A DNA stretch of 62,894 nucleotides from Fundidesulfovibrio agrisoli (GCF_022808715.1 NZ_JAKZKX010000022.1:1-62894); one strand, 5' to 3'; shown: positions 1-11,102, counted from the first letter of the stretch. Numbers and translations are program-made. The notes: generated by a model not told the origin, from the letters alone.

Positions 1-72
1 CTGATATTCTTCCGATATATCGGGGTGCGCCGCCGCCCGCAGCCCGGCAGGGGAGACTCCAACCACAATGAT
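1..72. repeat. Dispersed palindromic repeat, copy 1 (cut by window edge)
   Basis: This segment resembles the reverse complement of 12046-12120. Shared blocks are ATTCTTCCGATAT near the start, a GC-rich middle, and GGAGACTCCAACC at the end. No coding frame here looks real. It is followed directly by a second type of repeat at 97-170. Confidence 0.55.
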
Positions 73-96
73 GTTCTCAGCCCCAACGGCCCAAAA

Positions 97-170
97 GGGA
101 TTCCAAAGGGAGGAACTCCCTTTGGCGGGGTCCAGGGGCGGCGCCCCTGGCCGCCGGAGGCTCCTCCCCC
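97..170. repeat. Double-hairpin intergenic repeat, copy a
   Basis: The segment holds two consecutive inverted repeats, AAAGGGAG/CTCCCTTT and CCAGGGGC/GCCCCTGG. It is nearly identical over about 70 bases to 40884-40960. It lies just downstream of the old yellow enzyme gene that ends at 181. It looks like a REP/BIME-type element and carries no gene. Confidence 0.75.
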
Positions 171-180
171 CTCTCGCCCC

Positions 181-1284
181 TTACGCCTTCCTGGGCCGCA
201 CGGCGTAGCCGTACTGGGTGGGCCACTTGGCGTCCGCCCCGAGCTCCTGGAAGGCCCGGTGCGCGAAGTAGGGCTCGCGCAGCATCTGGCGGCCCAGCAT
301 CACCATGTCCGCCTGGCCCGAGGACACGATGGCCTCGGCCTGGGCCGGGTCCGTAATCATGCCCACGGCGCTCACGGGCATGCCCGCCCGCTTGCGCACG
401 GCCTCGGCGAAGGGCACCTGATAGCCCGGCCCCACGGGAATTTTGGCGTGAGGGACGAGCCCGCCGGAGGTGATGTCCATCAGGTCAACCCCGACGCCCC
501 TGAGCTCCTTGGCCAGGGCCACGGTCTGCTCCAGGTCCCAGCCGCCGTCCACCCAGTCCGTGGCGGAGACGCGCACCATGAGCGGCATGGATTCGGGCAG
601 GGTGTTGCGCAGGGCCTCGGCGGTCTCCAGGGTCAGGCGCATGCGGTTCTCCAGCGTGCCGCCGTATTCGTCGCCGCGCTTGTTGGAGAGCGGGGAGAGG
701 AACTGGTGCAGCAGGTAGCCGTGGGCGGCGTGCAGCTCCACCACGTCGAACCCGGCGGCCACTGCGCGGCGGGCGGCCATGACGAAGGCCGACTTGATCT
801 CCGCGATGGAGTCGGTGTCCAGGGCGCGCGGTGCGGGCTCGCCCTCGGAGAAGGGGATGGCGCTCGGGGCCACGATCTCCCAGCCGTCCTCGGCCTCCGG
901 GGCCACGCGCGCCCCGCCCGTCCAGGGCGGCAGGCAGCTGGCCTTGCGCCCGGCGTGGGCCAGTTGCATGCCCGAGACCGCGCCCATGCGCCGCAGGAAC
1001 GCGGTGACGCGCGCCAGGGGCTCGATGTGGGCTTCGGTCCAGATGCCCAGGTCGGTGGCGGAGATGCGGCCCTGGGCCGTGACGGCCGTTGCCTCGGCGA
1101 ACACCAGGCCCGCGCCGCCCACGGCCCGGCTGCCCAGGTGGACAAGGTGCCAGTCGTCGGCGAAGCCGTCCTGCGCGCAATACTGGCACATGGGGGAGAC
1201 GACGATGCGGTTGGGTATGGTCAGGCCGCGAAGGGTCATGGGCGCGAGCAGCGCGGCGGTATTCACGGGGGAATCAGCATTCAT
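181..1284 (-). CDS. NADH:flavin oxidoreductase, old yellow enzyme family (YqjM/NamA-like)
   Basis: This is an FMN-dependent ene-reductase of 367 residues, the normal length for the family. It should reduce activated C=C bonds with NAD(P)H in the cytoplasm; the physiological substrate is unknown. Visible signatures are SPMCQYC near residue 30 (the YqjM-type regulatory Cys), HAGRKAS at 110-116, and HAAHGYL at 185-191 with the two His that bind the substrate carbonyl, followed by the SPLSNKRGDEYGG block. A late MVMLGRQMLREP segment fits the phosphate-binding end of the TIM barrel. The start is supported by AGGAGG seven bases upstream. The gene stands alone. Confidence 0.9.
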   Translation of the reverse strand: MNADSPVNTAALLAPMTLRGLTIPNRIVVSPMCQYCAQDGFADDWHLVHLGSRAVGGAGLVFAEATAVTAQGRISATDLGIWTEAHIEPLARVTAFLRRMGAVSGMQLAHAGRKASCLPPWTGGARVAPEAEDGWEIVAPSAIPFSEGEPAPRALDTDSIAEIKSAFVMAARRAVAAGFDVVELHAAHGYLLHQFLSPLSNKRGDEYGGTLENRMRLTLETAEALRNTLPESMPLMVRVSATDWVDGGWDLEQTVALAKELRGVGVDLMDITSGGLVPHAKIPVGPGYQVPFAEAVRKRAGMPVSAVGMITDPAQAEAIVSSGQADMVMLGRQMLREPYFAHRAFQELGADAKWPTQYGYAVRPRKA

Positions 1285-1413
1285 GGGATGCCTCCTTGCT
1301 GTGGCCGCCGGAGGGCGGGCTGCTCAATGCTATGGCCCATAGCGGGCGCGATGGCAACCCGGTGGGACGCGAGGCACCATCCCCCACGGTGCCCGGCCCC
1401 TCCTGAAAGGCCA

Positions 1414-1441
1414 AAGAAAAAGGCCGCCCGGAGGCGGCCTT
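1414..1441 (-). terminator. Intrinsic terminator after the 1466-2233 gene
   Basis: On the minus strand, a 9-bp stem (AAGGCCGCC/GGCGGCCTT, loop TCCG) is followed by a T-rich run. It sits 25 bases past the stop of the gene at 1466-2233 and ends the two-gene exporter operon. Confidence 0.85.
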
Positions 1442-1465
1442 CCCAAGAGAGGGGCGTAGGGGGGG

Positions 1466-2233
1466 CTAGCCCTTCTTTTTGGATTTCTTCATCGACATGC
1501 CCACACCTTCGAACATGAAGAAGATGCTGTAGCCGTACCACATGGTGTAGACCACGTAGAAGGCGAGCAGGCTGATGAGCAGGGTGAGGTTCTTGGAGAC
1601 GGGCTCGCCGGGCACGCCGTAGAAGTTGTAGGCGGGTTCCAGGCCCTTGCGCATCACGGTGTCCAGCACCTTGGCCTCGGCGACCTTGCCTTCCTTCTGC
1701 AGGGGCTTCATCATGGAGCCGAAGCCCTTCCAGAGGTCCTTGCAGAGTTTGCGATCGGCCAGGTTCTCGGGCTTGTCCACGTCCGTGCCGACCACGGCGA
1801 AGACCTTCATGGCCTTGGCGGTGGCGAATTCGGTCATGGCGCCCAGGTCGCCCTTGATCGTCATCACGTTGTCCTTGACCTCAACCTGCGCTCCGGAGGC
1901 GGTGAGGGCCTTGGCGTAGGCCTGGGCGTCCTTGTTGGCCTTGTCCTGGGCCTTGGCCGGGTCGGGCTCGTCCTTGGGGTCGGGCTTGGCCACGGTGGCG
2001 GTCACGGCGACCTGCACGCCCTTCTGCTTGGCCACGGTGGCCTTCACCTGGTCGAAGTAGTCGGAGGAGTTCTTCGCCAGCATGTTGAAGAAGTCGTCGG
2101 AGAACTCGAGGCCGTTCTGCGGCTTGCCGTTCTGATCCTTGAAGAGCGGCGACATGATGCAGAAGAACACGGCCAGGAACGTCACCATCAGGAACGCGCC
2201 CTTGGCGAAGGGCCCTTTGTTGACGATTATCAT
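1466..2233 (-). CDS. Unknown membrane protein paired with TauE/SafE exporter
   Basis: No function is recognised. The 255 residues form an N-terminal membrane segment (about 10-28), a soluble region of about 180 residues, a second membrane segment (about 220-242) and a Lys-rich tail, KKSKKKG. This predicts a large extracytoplasmic domain anchored at both ends. The soluble part is rich in Lys, Asp and Ala; it has a charged Pro/Asp stretch near residues 83-95, and a single Cys (KLCKDL). The start has GGAGG in front of it. It begins 3 bases after the stop of the TauE-like gene, so the two are almost certainly co-transcribed, and a role as exporter partner is inferred from that alone. Confidence 0.75.
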   Translation of the reverse strand: MIIVNKGPFAKGAFLMVTFLAVFFCIMSPLFKDQNGKPQNGLEFSDDFFNMLAKNSSDYFDQVKATVAKQKGVQVAVTATVAKPDPKDEPDPAKAQDKANKDAQAYAKALTASGAQVEVKDNVMTIKGDLGAMTEFATAKAMKVFAVVGTDVDKPENLADRKLCKDLWKGFGSMMKPLQKEGKVAEAKVLDTVMRKGLEPAYNFYGVPGEPVSKNLTLLISLLAFYVVYTMWYGYSIFFMFEGVGMSMKKSKKKG

Positions 2234-2236
2234 TTC

Positions 2237-3490
2237 TTATTCCTCCCCGCGCAGCATGGAGATGTTGGCAAAGAACTTCCCGAACACCCACACGCCGAAC
2301 AGGCCGACGCTGACCCAGAACACGATGTTGCCCACGTATTCGATCATGTTGTTGAGTTCGGGGGACCAGCCCAGATAGCCAAGCTCGGTGAGCTTCTTGG
2401 GCAGGGTGGCCGCGCGGTTGATGAAGCCGGAGATGATGGACAGGGCGTAGAAGCCGCGGATGTGAACGCCCTTGACCACCTTGGTCACCAGCGCGCCCAC
2501 CTGGATGCCCAGCAGGGAGCCGATGAGCATGCCCATGGCCAGGGTGTAGAACACGAAGCCGTAGAGCGCGTATTCCTTGATGGCCGCGAAGCCTGAGGTG
2601 AAGATGATCTGCAGGATGTCGGTGCCCACCGTGGTCATGGAGGAGACGCCGAACACGTACACGAACATGGGGAAGGTGATGAAGCCGCCGCCCACGCCCA
2701 TGATGGCGGCCAGGGCGCCCACGATGAAGCCGCCGCAGGCCAGCACCCACATGGAAAGCTGACGCCCGCCGGGGACGAAGTCCTCGTCAAAGGTGATCAT
2801 CGGGGGAATGCGCAGGGCCTGCACCTTGGCGGCCAGGGGAGGCACGTCGCCGCCGGCGGGGCCGCCGTGGGCGTCGCCGCCAGCGGCCTCATTGCGGGAC
2901 TTCAGGAAGTCGTACGCGCCGTAGAAGCCCAGGAAGCCCAGCAGCACCGCGTAGATGGTGGAGATGAACAGCTCGGACATGAGCGGGTCGGAGTCGTAGA
3001 GGGCCTTGTTCAGGTAGCCGCCCGTGACCGCGCCGAAGCCCGAACCCAGCAGGAAGCCCAGGGCCAGCTTCACCGAGACGTTGCCCAGCTTCTTGTGCAC
3101 CGCGGTGCCCATGATGGCCTTGGCGAAGATGTGGAACAGGTCCGTGCCCACCGCCAGGATGCCCTTGACGCCCGCGGCCATCAGCGCCGGGGTGATGATG
3201 AAGCCGCCGCCAGCGCCGATGCAGCCGGTGATGAGGCCGGCGGCGAGGCCCACGCCGATGGAGGCCAGGAAGATCGTGGTGTTGTAGTAGGAAGGCATGT
3301 AGGCGGTCTTGCCGCCGATCACGTCGGCCGCCTCGACCAGGCTGAAGCCCAGCACCGGCAGGGCCAGCACGGCAAGAATCAACAGTTTCTTGCGGTTCTT
3401 GATGATGCTCATGGAGACTTCGTAGTCCCATTTGGCATGAGCTCGGGCTCCATCCATCATGCAGGTGTATACATCCCTGAAAAATCGCAT
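2237..3490 (-). CDS. Sulfite exporter TauE/SafE family protein
   Basis: This is a polytopic membrane protein of about 417 residues. It has the two-fold repeat of the family, visible as two glycine-rich motifs, GCIGAGGGFIITPAL in the first half and IMGVGGGFITFPMFVY in the second. Members export sulfite, sulfonates or related anions. A cytoplasmic loop of about 50 residues, with a Gly/Ala/His-rich stretch, separates the halves. The protein is longer than typical 250-residue members because of an N-terminal extension of about 50 residues and a long C-terminal region. ATG 3490 is chosen because GGAGG lies eight bases upstream; a GTG three codons earlier is possible. It is the first gene of a two-gene operon. 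Confidence 0.85.
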   Translation of the reverse strand: MRFFRDVYTCMMDGARAHAKWDYEVSMSIIKNRKKLLILAVLALPVLGFSLVEAADVIGGKTAYMPSYYNTTIFLASIGVGLAAGLITGCIGAGGGFIITPALMAAGVKGILAVGTDLFHIFAKAIMGTAVHKKLGNVSVKLALGFLLGSGFGAVTGGYLNKALYDSDPLMSELFISTIYAVLLGFLGFYGAYDFLKSRNEAAGGDAHGGPAGGDVPPLAAKVQALRIPPMITFDEDFVPGGRQLSMWVLACGGFIVGALAAIMGVGGGFITFPMFVYVFGVSSMTTVGTDILQIIFTSGFAAIKEYALYGFVFYTLAMGMLIGSLLGIQVGALVTKVVKGVHIRGFYALSIISGFINRAATLPKKLTELGYLGWSPELNNMIEYVGNIVFWVSVGLFGVWVFGKFFANISMLRGEE

Positions 3491-3592
3491 CCCAACCACC
3501 TCCGGTTAAGTCACGCGTTTGGCCCCTCGGGGCGTAGCATCGGGGCGCCAACCCGCGCCCCCCCAATCAACCCTCTGCCGGGAGACCGGGGC

Positions 3593-3979
3593 TCACAGCC
3601 CCGAAAAACCCTTTTCCATCCCTCCGCGAACGGCATCCACCACCAGCGCCGGGTCTTCGCCCTTGGGCACGAAGAGCACGCGGGGCTCGCCGAGACACTC
3701 CCCCGCCTCGTCCCTGCTGTGGGCCAGCACGGCCACCGGAAACCCGGGCCGCGCCCGGCGCACCAGCCGGATCACCGAGAGGGGGTCCATGTCCGGCAGC
3801 TCGGAGTCCATGACCAGCAGGTCTGAACCGGCGCTCACCAGGTCCACTGCCTCGCGCCCCAGGGCGCAGCCCTTCACCGCGTAGCCCTCGCGGTTGAACT
3901 CCCTGGCGAGCAGCTCCCGGATGTGGGGGTTGCGATCCGCCAGGATGACGGTGAAGGTCGTGGATGCCGCAGTTGCCAT
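3593..3979 (-). CDS. Single-domain response regulator receiver
   Basis: The 128 residues are nearly all CheY-like receiver fold. The phosphoacceptor Asp is in LLVMDSELPD and the conserved Lys in FVPKGEDP. The N-terminal acidic pair is degenerate (LADRN instead of a DD pair), which may weaken Mg binding. No output domain follows, so it would work by protein contacts. An upstream in-frame ATG at 4042 would place the start in the chemoreceptor terminator; ATG 3979 with AGGGGAGG just before it is preferred. No kinase gene is adjacent. Confidence 0.75.
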   Translation of the reverse strand: MATAASTTFTVILADRNPHIRELLAREFNREGYAVKGCALGREAVDLVSAGSDLLVMDSELPDMDPLSVIRLVRRARPGFPVAVLAHSRDEAGECLGEPRVLFVPKGEDPALVVDAVRGGMEKGFSGL

Positions 3980-4042
3980 GCCTCCCCTTAGGCAAGACGC
4001 GTGCCGGAATTCACGAATCGCAACCATGCTGAATAACGACAT

Positions 4043-4075
4043 AAAAAAGGCGGCGGACCGAATGGTCCGCCGCCT
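4043..4075 (-). terminator. Strong intrinsic terminator after the chemoreceptor gene
   Basis: On the minus strand, a 12-bp perfect stem (AGGCGGCGGACC/GGTCCGCCGCCT, loop ATTC) is followed by TTTTTTAT. It lies between the chemoreceptor stop at 4108 and the receiver gene start. Confidence 0.92.
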
Positions 4076-4107
4076 GGGTGTCCGTTTTCTTTACAGCCGG
4101 TAAAGAA

Positions 4108-6168
4108 TCAGACGCCGATGGCCCTGGCTCCTTCCGCCTTGCTTTCCTCCAGGTCCGCGATGACGGTCTTGAGCTCATGGGCGTGGCCGGAGAGGCCCTG
4201 CACGGCCCGGGCGAACTCGCCCACGCCCTGGGCCAGGTTCTGGGAGAAGCTGCTGATGTCGGAGACGGCCCGGGCGATCTCCTCGCTGACGCTGGACTGC
4301 TGCCCCGCGGCCTGGGCGATGCCGCGCACCTGGCCGGAGCTTTGGTCGACCAGGCCCACGATGAGGGCCAGGGCCTCGCCTGACTGGTCCGCCAGCCCGG
4401 CGGCCACGGCCACGGCCTGGGCCGCGCGTTTCACCAGTTCGACGTTGCCGGAGGTGTTGGCCTGGATGTTGGCGATGGCCTGGCCCACCTCCTTGGTGGA
4501 GTCCATGGTCTTCTCGGCCAGCTTGCGCACCTCGTCGGCAACCACCGCGAAGCCCCTGCCCGCGTCGCCCGCGCGGGCCGCCTCGATGGCGGCGTTGAGG
4601 GCCAGCAGGTTGGTCTGGTCGGCGATATCGGAGATGACGGTCATGACCTGGCCGATGGCCGTGGCCTGATCGCCCAGCTTGGCCATGCCCTGCTCCAGGG
4701 TTTTGGCCAGGCCGTCCACCTCGTTGATGGCTTTGCGGGCGTTCTCCACCACTTCGTGGCCGCTCTGGGCCTGCACGCGGGTCTTGTCCGCCAGTTCGGA
4801 GGCCTCGGCCGCGTTGCGGGCCACCTCCAGCACGCTGGAGTTCATCTCGTCCATGGCGGCCGCGGTCTCGCCCGTGGTGGCCTCCTGCCCGGACACGCCC
4901 TTGCGCAGGGAGTCGATCTCGGCCATGAGCGCCTCGGAGCTCTCGGTGATGCCGCCCACCACGCCGTGCAGAATCCCGGCGGCCTGGAGCATGCCCTCGC
5001 GCCGCGCGGCCTCGGCCTCGTGGCGGGCCTGCTCGGCCAGCTCCAGGGCCTGCTTGGCTTCGAGCACGGCGTTCTCGGCGCGGCGCCCCTCCTCCCGGAT
5101 GGTCTCCAGGTTGGCCTTGAGCGAGTCCACCATCTTGCGCAGGTCGTCGGCCAGCGCGCCTAGCTGATCCGAGCTGTGGAGCTCCAGCCTGGCGTCCAGG
5201 CTGCCCCCGGCCACGCCGCGCGCGAATTCGCCGCACGCCGAGAGTGGCTTGAGAATGCACACCCGCAGCGCCACCATGATAACCCCGGCCAGCGCCAGGG
5301 CGATCACGAAGGATACGAGCATGTTGTTCTGGTTCACGGCCTGCACCAGGGCGGTCATTTCCTGGTAGGGGGAGACCACGACGTAGCGCCAGCCCGTGAG
5401 CGGATCGGGCAGCACCGTGACCATGCCCTTGTGCCCGTCCTGGTTGGTGGCGACCTTTTCCATCGCAGTGGCCGCCAGGGCCTTGCGCATCCACTCGGGC
5501 GGGTCCTTTTCGGTCTGCATGCGCTTGGCCGCGTCCGGGTGGGCCACGTACATGCCGTCGCGGTCCAGGATGAAGGCGTAGCCGGACTCGCCGATGCGGG
5601 TCTTGCCCACCTCGGAGGTGAGGTACTCCAGGTCCAGCCCGGCGTTGAGCACGCCCACGAGCTTGCCCGAGGAGTCCTTGATCGCCGCCGCCAGCACCAC
5701 CACGGCCTTGCCCACCGTGCGGCTCATGAGCGGCTTGGAAACGGCCTTGTCTTTTCCTGAACTGACGGCCTTGAAATAGTCGCGGTCCGCCACGTTCACG
5801 GAGCCCTTGAGCACCTCGGAGGAAGTGACCGCCTCGCCTTTGAGGTCGAAGACGTTGAGGTAGAGGAGCCCCTTGAAGCTGTGGATCAGGCTCAGCAGCT
5901 CCTCGTGGGTGCCTGGGGGGGTCTTGCCCTCCGCGGCCAGGATCACGTCCTGGCGCTTGGCGATGCCCACCAGGGCGTGGAGCCTGTCCTCGACGCCGCC
6001 GGTCACGTCGCGGGAGAGGAATTGCGCCAGCAGGGCCGTGTCCTGCCCGAGCATGGTCTCCATCGAAGAGCGCACCAGGTTGGCGTTGAGCACCACCAGG
6101 CAGACCATGCCCAGCAGGATCGCCCCGAGGGCCGGAAACAGGAATTTCAATTGCAGCGACAACCTCAT
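4108..6168 (-). CDS. Methyl-accepting chemotaxis protein with dCache-type sensor domain
   Basis: This is a chemoreceptor of 686 residues. An N-terminal membrane helix (about 5-28) is followed by a periplasmic sensor of about 250 residues; its pattern ([36 protein letters not shown]) fits a double Cache domain that binds small ligands. A second membrane helix (about 285-308), a HAMP linker, a coiled coil and the cytoplasmic signalling domain follow. The hairpin tip is visible as [34 protein letters not shown] (split here as conserved blocks), where CheA and CheW dock. No C-terminal CheR-binding pentapeptide is seen. The gene is monocistronic, closed by the terminator at 4043-4075. Confidence 0.93.
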   Translation of the reverse strand: MRLSLQLKFLFPALGAILLGMVCLVVLNANLVRSSMETMLGQDTALLAQFLSRDVTGGVEDRLHALVGIAKRQDVILAAEGKTPPGTHEELLSLIHSFKGLLYLNVFDLKGEAVTSSEVLKGSVNVADRDYFKAVSSGKDKAVSKPLMSRTVGKAVVVLAAAIKDSSGKLVGVLNAGLDLEYLTSEVGKTRIGESGYAFILDRDGMYVAHPDAAKRMQTEKDPPEWMRKALAATAMEKVATNQDGHKGMVTVLPDPLTGWRYVVVSPYQEMTALVQAVNQNNMLVSFVIALALAGVIMVALRVCILKPLSACGEFARGVAGGSLDARLELHSSDQLGALADDLRKMVDSLKANLETIREEGRRAENAVLEAKQALELAEQARHEAEAARREGMLQAAGILHGVVGGITESSEALMAEIDSLRKGVSGQEATTGETAAAMDEMNSSVLEVARNAAEASELADKTRVQAQSGHEVVENARKAINEVDGLAKTLEQGMAKLGDQATAIGQVMTVISDIADQTNLLALNAAIEAARAGDAGRGFAVVADEVRKLAEKTMDSTKEVGQAIANIQANTSGNVELVKRAAQAVAVAAGLADQSGEALALIVGLVDQSSGQVRGIAQAAGQQSSVSEEIARAVSDISSFSQNLAQGVGEFARAVQGLSGHAHELKTVIADLEESKAEGARAIGV

Positions 6169-6306
6169 GAGCCCCCCTGGATAATCGTTTCCGCGTAGCT
6201 TGGCACCCTTTCTATTTGTTTCGGCAATAGCCCCGAAAAGATTAGTCCGGCCCCGCCGGGGCGCAGGAACCGGAGTCGCGCGGGCGGCGGGGTCGCGTGC
6301 GAAGGC

Positions 6307-6918
6307 CTAGATCACGGGCACCCGCAGCAGGATGCGCCGGCGATCGGGCGCGGTGCGGTCGGGGTCGTTCAGGGCCACCTCGTGCAGGCGGCCCACGGCG
6401 TAGGCTCCGCGCTCCTCGATGAAGGCGTAGAGGGCCTTGATCGACTCCGCCAGGGCCTCGCGCGGCCCCACGTGCAGCATCTGGGCGCAGCGGCGCTCCT
6501 CCATGCCCATGGCCACGGCCAGGCGCAGCGCGGGCGGGACATCGCCCTTGGCCGCCAGGGCCGCCTTGACCTCCTCCAGCTCGTTCTCGCCCACGGAGTC
6601 GGGCAGGCGCATGCACAGGGCCCAGTTGAGGGCCTCGTCGGGGGTCTGGGTGATGTCGAAATATCCCGGGTCCATGTGCCAGAGCGTCTCGCGGCGGCAG
6701 AGCTTGAAGCCCTGCCCCCCGGCGGCGGCCCGGGCCTGCAGCGCCCGGCCTAGCAGGCCCAGCGCCTGGAGGCCCTGGCGGTATTCGCCGCCGTCCATCC
6801 CGCCGCGCCCCTCCACGCAGAGGTACCAGCCCGACTCCACCTCGAGGAAGCGGGGTTTGCGCCGGGCGGCGTAATCCTTGCGGTTCAGGGCGAAGAGGTC
6901 GATTTTCTGCTGGGTCAT
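6307..6918 (-). CDS. GyrI-like small-molecule-binding domain protein
   Basis: A cytoplasmic protein of about 203 residues matching the GyrI-like/SHOCT effector-binding fold without a DNA-binding domain. Family-like features are the early YLCVEGRG strand, the central RRETLWHMDPGYFDIT region, and the C-terminal LNDPDRTAPDRRRILLRVPV block. Family members bind hydrophobic or cationic drugs, and some hydrolyse cyclopropanes; the role here is unknown. ATG 6918 is chosen because similarity begins there; the frame stays open upstream but that part runs into the divergent gene. It is transcribed divergently from the gene at 6969, with about 50 bases between the starts. Confidence 0.8.
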   Translation of the reverse strand: MTQQKIDLFALNRKDYAARRKPRFLEVESGWYLCVEGRGGMDGGEYRQGLQALGLLGRALQARAAAGGQGFKLCRRETLWHMDPGYFDITQTPDEALNWALCMRLPDSVGENELEEVKAALAAKGDVPPALRLAVAMGMEERRCAQMLHVGPREALAESIKALYAFIEERGAYAVGRLHEVALNDPDRTAPDRRRILLRVPVI

Positions 6919-6968
6919 GAACTGCTCCGGGTTGTGTTTGGCGATCAAAGATTCTAACTGCCTGCGGC

Positions 6969-7529
6969 ATGCACGCCACGCCCGCCCTGCCCAGGCGCAT
7001 AGCGCGCCAACTGCGCGCGCAGCCCGGAAGCCCGGAGCACGACCTGGCCGAAAACCTCTGGAGCCAGGCCCTGCTGCTGGCCGCGCCCAGGGCCTTCGCC
7101 CTGCGCCTGGCCCGGCGGGATTTCGAGGCCCTGTTCGGAGCGCACCTGGCGCAGGCCGGGCGGACCAGGGCCGCCCTGGAGGGCTGCACCGGGGTGTGGG
7201 TGCTGGCGGCCAGCATCGGCCCGGCCCTGGAGGAACGCGCGCGGGCGCTGTTCGACTCCGGCGAGGCCTTCGCGGGTTACGCACTGGACCTGTGCGGCAA
7301 CCTCCTGGCGGACCAGGCCCTGCGCTCCCGCATGGAGGCGGCCAAAGCACAGGAGCCCCCGGGCAGCCGCTTCACCCGGCGCATCAGCCCCGGCTACCGG
7401 GACTTCCCCCTGGAGGCCCAGGCCGTGTTCGTGGAGCTGGCCGGGGCCGCAACGGGCATCGCCTGCGGCGCGGGCATGGGCCTTGCCCCGCGGAAATCCC
7501 TCACGGCGCTCCTGGGCCTGCTTCCCTGA
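6969..7529 (+). CDS. Free-standing methionine synthase (MetH) reactivation-domain-like protein
   Basis: The 186 residues resemble the C-terminal activation domain of cobalamin-dependent methionine synthase. The key block is RRISPGYRDFPLEAQ, matching the S-adenosylmethionine-binding RxSPGYxxxP motif, followed by a Gly-rich stretch and APRKSLTALLGL near the end, where the family has PxKSVSAIxG. In MetH this domain remethylates oxidised cob(II)alamin. As a separate protein it may act in trans on a short MetH or on another corrinoid enzyme; neither is in this window. The start has no strong ribosome site and could be a few codons off. Confidence 0.72.
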   Translation: MHATPALPRRIARQLRAQPGSPEHDLAENLWSQALLLAAPRAFALRLARRDFEALFGAHLAQAGRTRAALEGCTGVWVLAASIGPALEERARALFDSGEAFAGYALDLCGNLLADQALRSRMEAAKAQEPPGSRFTRRISPGYRDFPLEAQAVFVELAGAATGIACGAGMGLAPRKSLTALLGLLP

Positions 7530-7548
7530 GATCTTCCGTCGGTCCCGG

Positions 7549-8981
<1,433 letters not shown>

Positions 8982-8991
<10 letters not shown>

Positions 8992-10466
8992 CGCGCGCCC
9001 CCCTGCATCCTGTTGTCGAAGGGGATGGTCATGGTGAACTTGGCCCCGCCGCCCTTGGCCTGGGTCAGGGTCAGGCTGCCGCCGTGCTCCCGCACGATGC
9101 GCCGGGCGATGGGCAGGCCCAGGCCGGTGCCCTCCTCCTTGGTGGTGTGGAAGGGCTCGAACACGCGCTCGCGCTCCTGCTCGGGCACGCCCGGGCCTGT
9201 GTCGGACAATGAGACGATGGCCACCCTGCCCATGGGCTCCATGAAGCCCTCGATCTCCTCCACCACGATGCGCCCGGGGCCGTGCATGGCCTCCATGGCG
9301 TTGCTCACGAGGTTCACCAGCACCTCCTTGAGCTGCTCCGGGTCGATGAGGATGGGCTGGAGCGCACCGTCGCGCACCACCTCCAGCTGCACGCCCTGGG
9401 CCTCCAGGCGCGGGCCGAGCAGGTGGGCCGCCGCGTCCGTGACGTCGGAGGGGCTGATGCGCTTGAGCGAGAGCTTGAGCGGGCGGGCGTACTCCAGGAA
9501 GTTCTGGATGATGCCGTCCAGGTGTTTGATTTCGTGCGAGATGACCTCGAAGTCCTCGTGCTGGTTCTCGTTCAATTCCAGGGAGCGTTGCAGCGAGAAC
9601 AGGCGCATCTTCACCGAGGTCAGCGGGTTGCGGATGGAGTGGGCCACGCCCGCGGCCATCTTGCCCACCGTGGCCAGGCGCTCCGTGGCCTCCAGGGCGG
9701 TCTGGCTCTTCTCCAGCTTGGATCGGGCCTGCACCGCGCGCTCCACCAGGGTGTGCACGCGGTTCTCCAGCGCGGCCACCTCGTCCGCGCCCACGGGGTC
9801 GTCCTCGCCCTGGGCCAGGCGGCGGATGGGGCCAAGCAACTGGCGGGAGAGCACCAGGGCCAGAATCATGCCCAGGATCAGGGTGAAGGGCAGGAAGGCC
9901 GTGGCCATGCCATTGACCAGGCGCATACGCCACAAGCCCTCGGCCCGGTCGCGCTCCAGGTTGCGGCGCAGGGTGTCCAGGAAGAGCTCGCAGCTCACGA
10001 TGAGTGAGTCGAAGCGCTTGCGCGCGGCGGCGTGCACGGGGGTGGCCAGTTCGCGCTTGCCCTCGTCCAGCAGGCTCACCACCTTCTCGCGCTCAACCGT
10101 GAGCCGGATGAACTCGCCCTCGATGTGGTTGAGCATGGCGCGGGCCTCCTCGTCGTCCACGAAGGGCCGAACCCGGACGATCTCCTTCTCGAAGGAGGCT
10201 TGCTGGTCGGCCAGGCGGGCCAGCCAGACGGGGTCGAAGTTCAGGGAGTAGTAGGTCAGGAAGCCGCGCTGGGCGGCCAGGGAGCTCTCCAGGCGCATGG
10301 CGGCGTCCATGGCCGCCACCTGGCGCTCGAATATGCCGGAGAAGAAGTTCTGCAGCCCCGTGCCGTACCAGAGCATGAACGTGCCCCCGCCCACGGTGAC
10401 CAGCATGAGCAGGCCGAGCACCAGATAGACACGCATCCGCAAGGACATGGAGAACTTGAGCCGCAT
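8982..10466 (-). CDS. Membrane sensor histidine kinase (NtrB-like partner)
   Basis: The 494 residues comprise an N-terminal membrane helix (about 12-34), a periplasmic helical region of about 150 residues, a second helix (about 190-212), a HAMP-like linker, a HisKA domain with GVAHSIRNPLTSVKMRL (phosphoacceptor His) and a HATPase domain (NLVSNAMEAM, DTGPGVP, GTGLGLPI). The H-box has Ser where most have Glu (HSIRNPL), as in the NtrB/AtoS group. It should phosphorylate the sigma-54 activator that overlaps its 3' end. The stimulus is unknown; the periplasmic part looks all-helical. Confidence 0.9.
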
Positions 10467-10628
10467 CCGTCGATATTGCGGGGGCGCGCCGGGAAGTCAA
10501 GGCCGGGGGAGGGCGCATTCCACCGGCATGGTGGCATTTTTCCCGGGTGATGCTATGGTCGCCCCACGTACCGGGCTTGGCTTCGGGCCTGATTCCGGGC
10601 CTACCCGGGCCGCCCTCAAGGAGGCAGC

Positions 10629-11084
10629 ATGTTCGGTTTGTCGCCATCCGTGGCCTGGGCCCTGGCGGGCCTGCTCCTGATCGCTCTGGAAGCCGTTGTG
10701 CCGGGGCTCATCATCGTGTTCTTCGGCCTGGGTGCGCTGGCCACCTCCCTGGCGACCGCCCTGTTCGGTCTTTCCACGGATTCCCAGCTCTTGCTGTTCG
10801 CCGCGTCCTCGGTGGTCAGCCTGCTGGGCCTGCGCCGACTGTTCAAGAAAACCTTCCAGGGCGAGGCCCGCACGGAGAACCAGCTCCGCCAGCGCCTGGA
10901 GGACTTCACAGGCGAGGCCGCCGTGGTCACGGAGGCCATCCCCGAGGGGGGCGCGGGCCGCATCAAGCTGCGCGGCTCGTTCTACGCGGCGGTCGCGCGG
11001 GAGGCCATCCCTGCCGGGACCGCCGTGAAGGTCGCGGCGGACGTCCACGGCGACCACAGCCTGTTCAAGGTCGAAACCCTCTAG
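10629..11084 (+). CDS. NfeD-family membrane protein
   Basis: The 151 residues have two or three membrane segments in the first 80 (PSVAWALAGLLLIALEAVVPGLIIVFFGLG, seen as hydrophobic blocks) and a C-terminal OB-like beta domain (about 85-150) containing GEAAVV and GRIKLRGSFYAA. NfeD proteins pair with SPFH/band-7 proteins, and the next gene, 18 bases downstream, encodes one. The pair is thought to organise membrane microdomains or support membrane protein quality control. The short NfeD form (no serine protease domain) is present. AAGGAGG precedes the ATG. Confidence 0.88.
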   Translation: MFGLSPSVAWALAGLLLIALEAVVPGLIIVFFGLGALATSLATALFGLSTDSQLLLFAASSVVSLLGLRRLFKKTFQGEARTENQLRQRLEDFTGEAAVVTEAIPEGGAGRIKLRGSFYAAVAREAIPAGTAVKVAADVHGDHSLFKVETL

Positions 11085-11102
11085 CCATCCAAGGGAGCCC
11101 TC

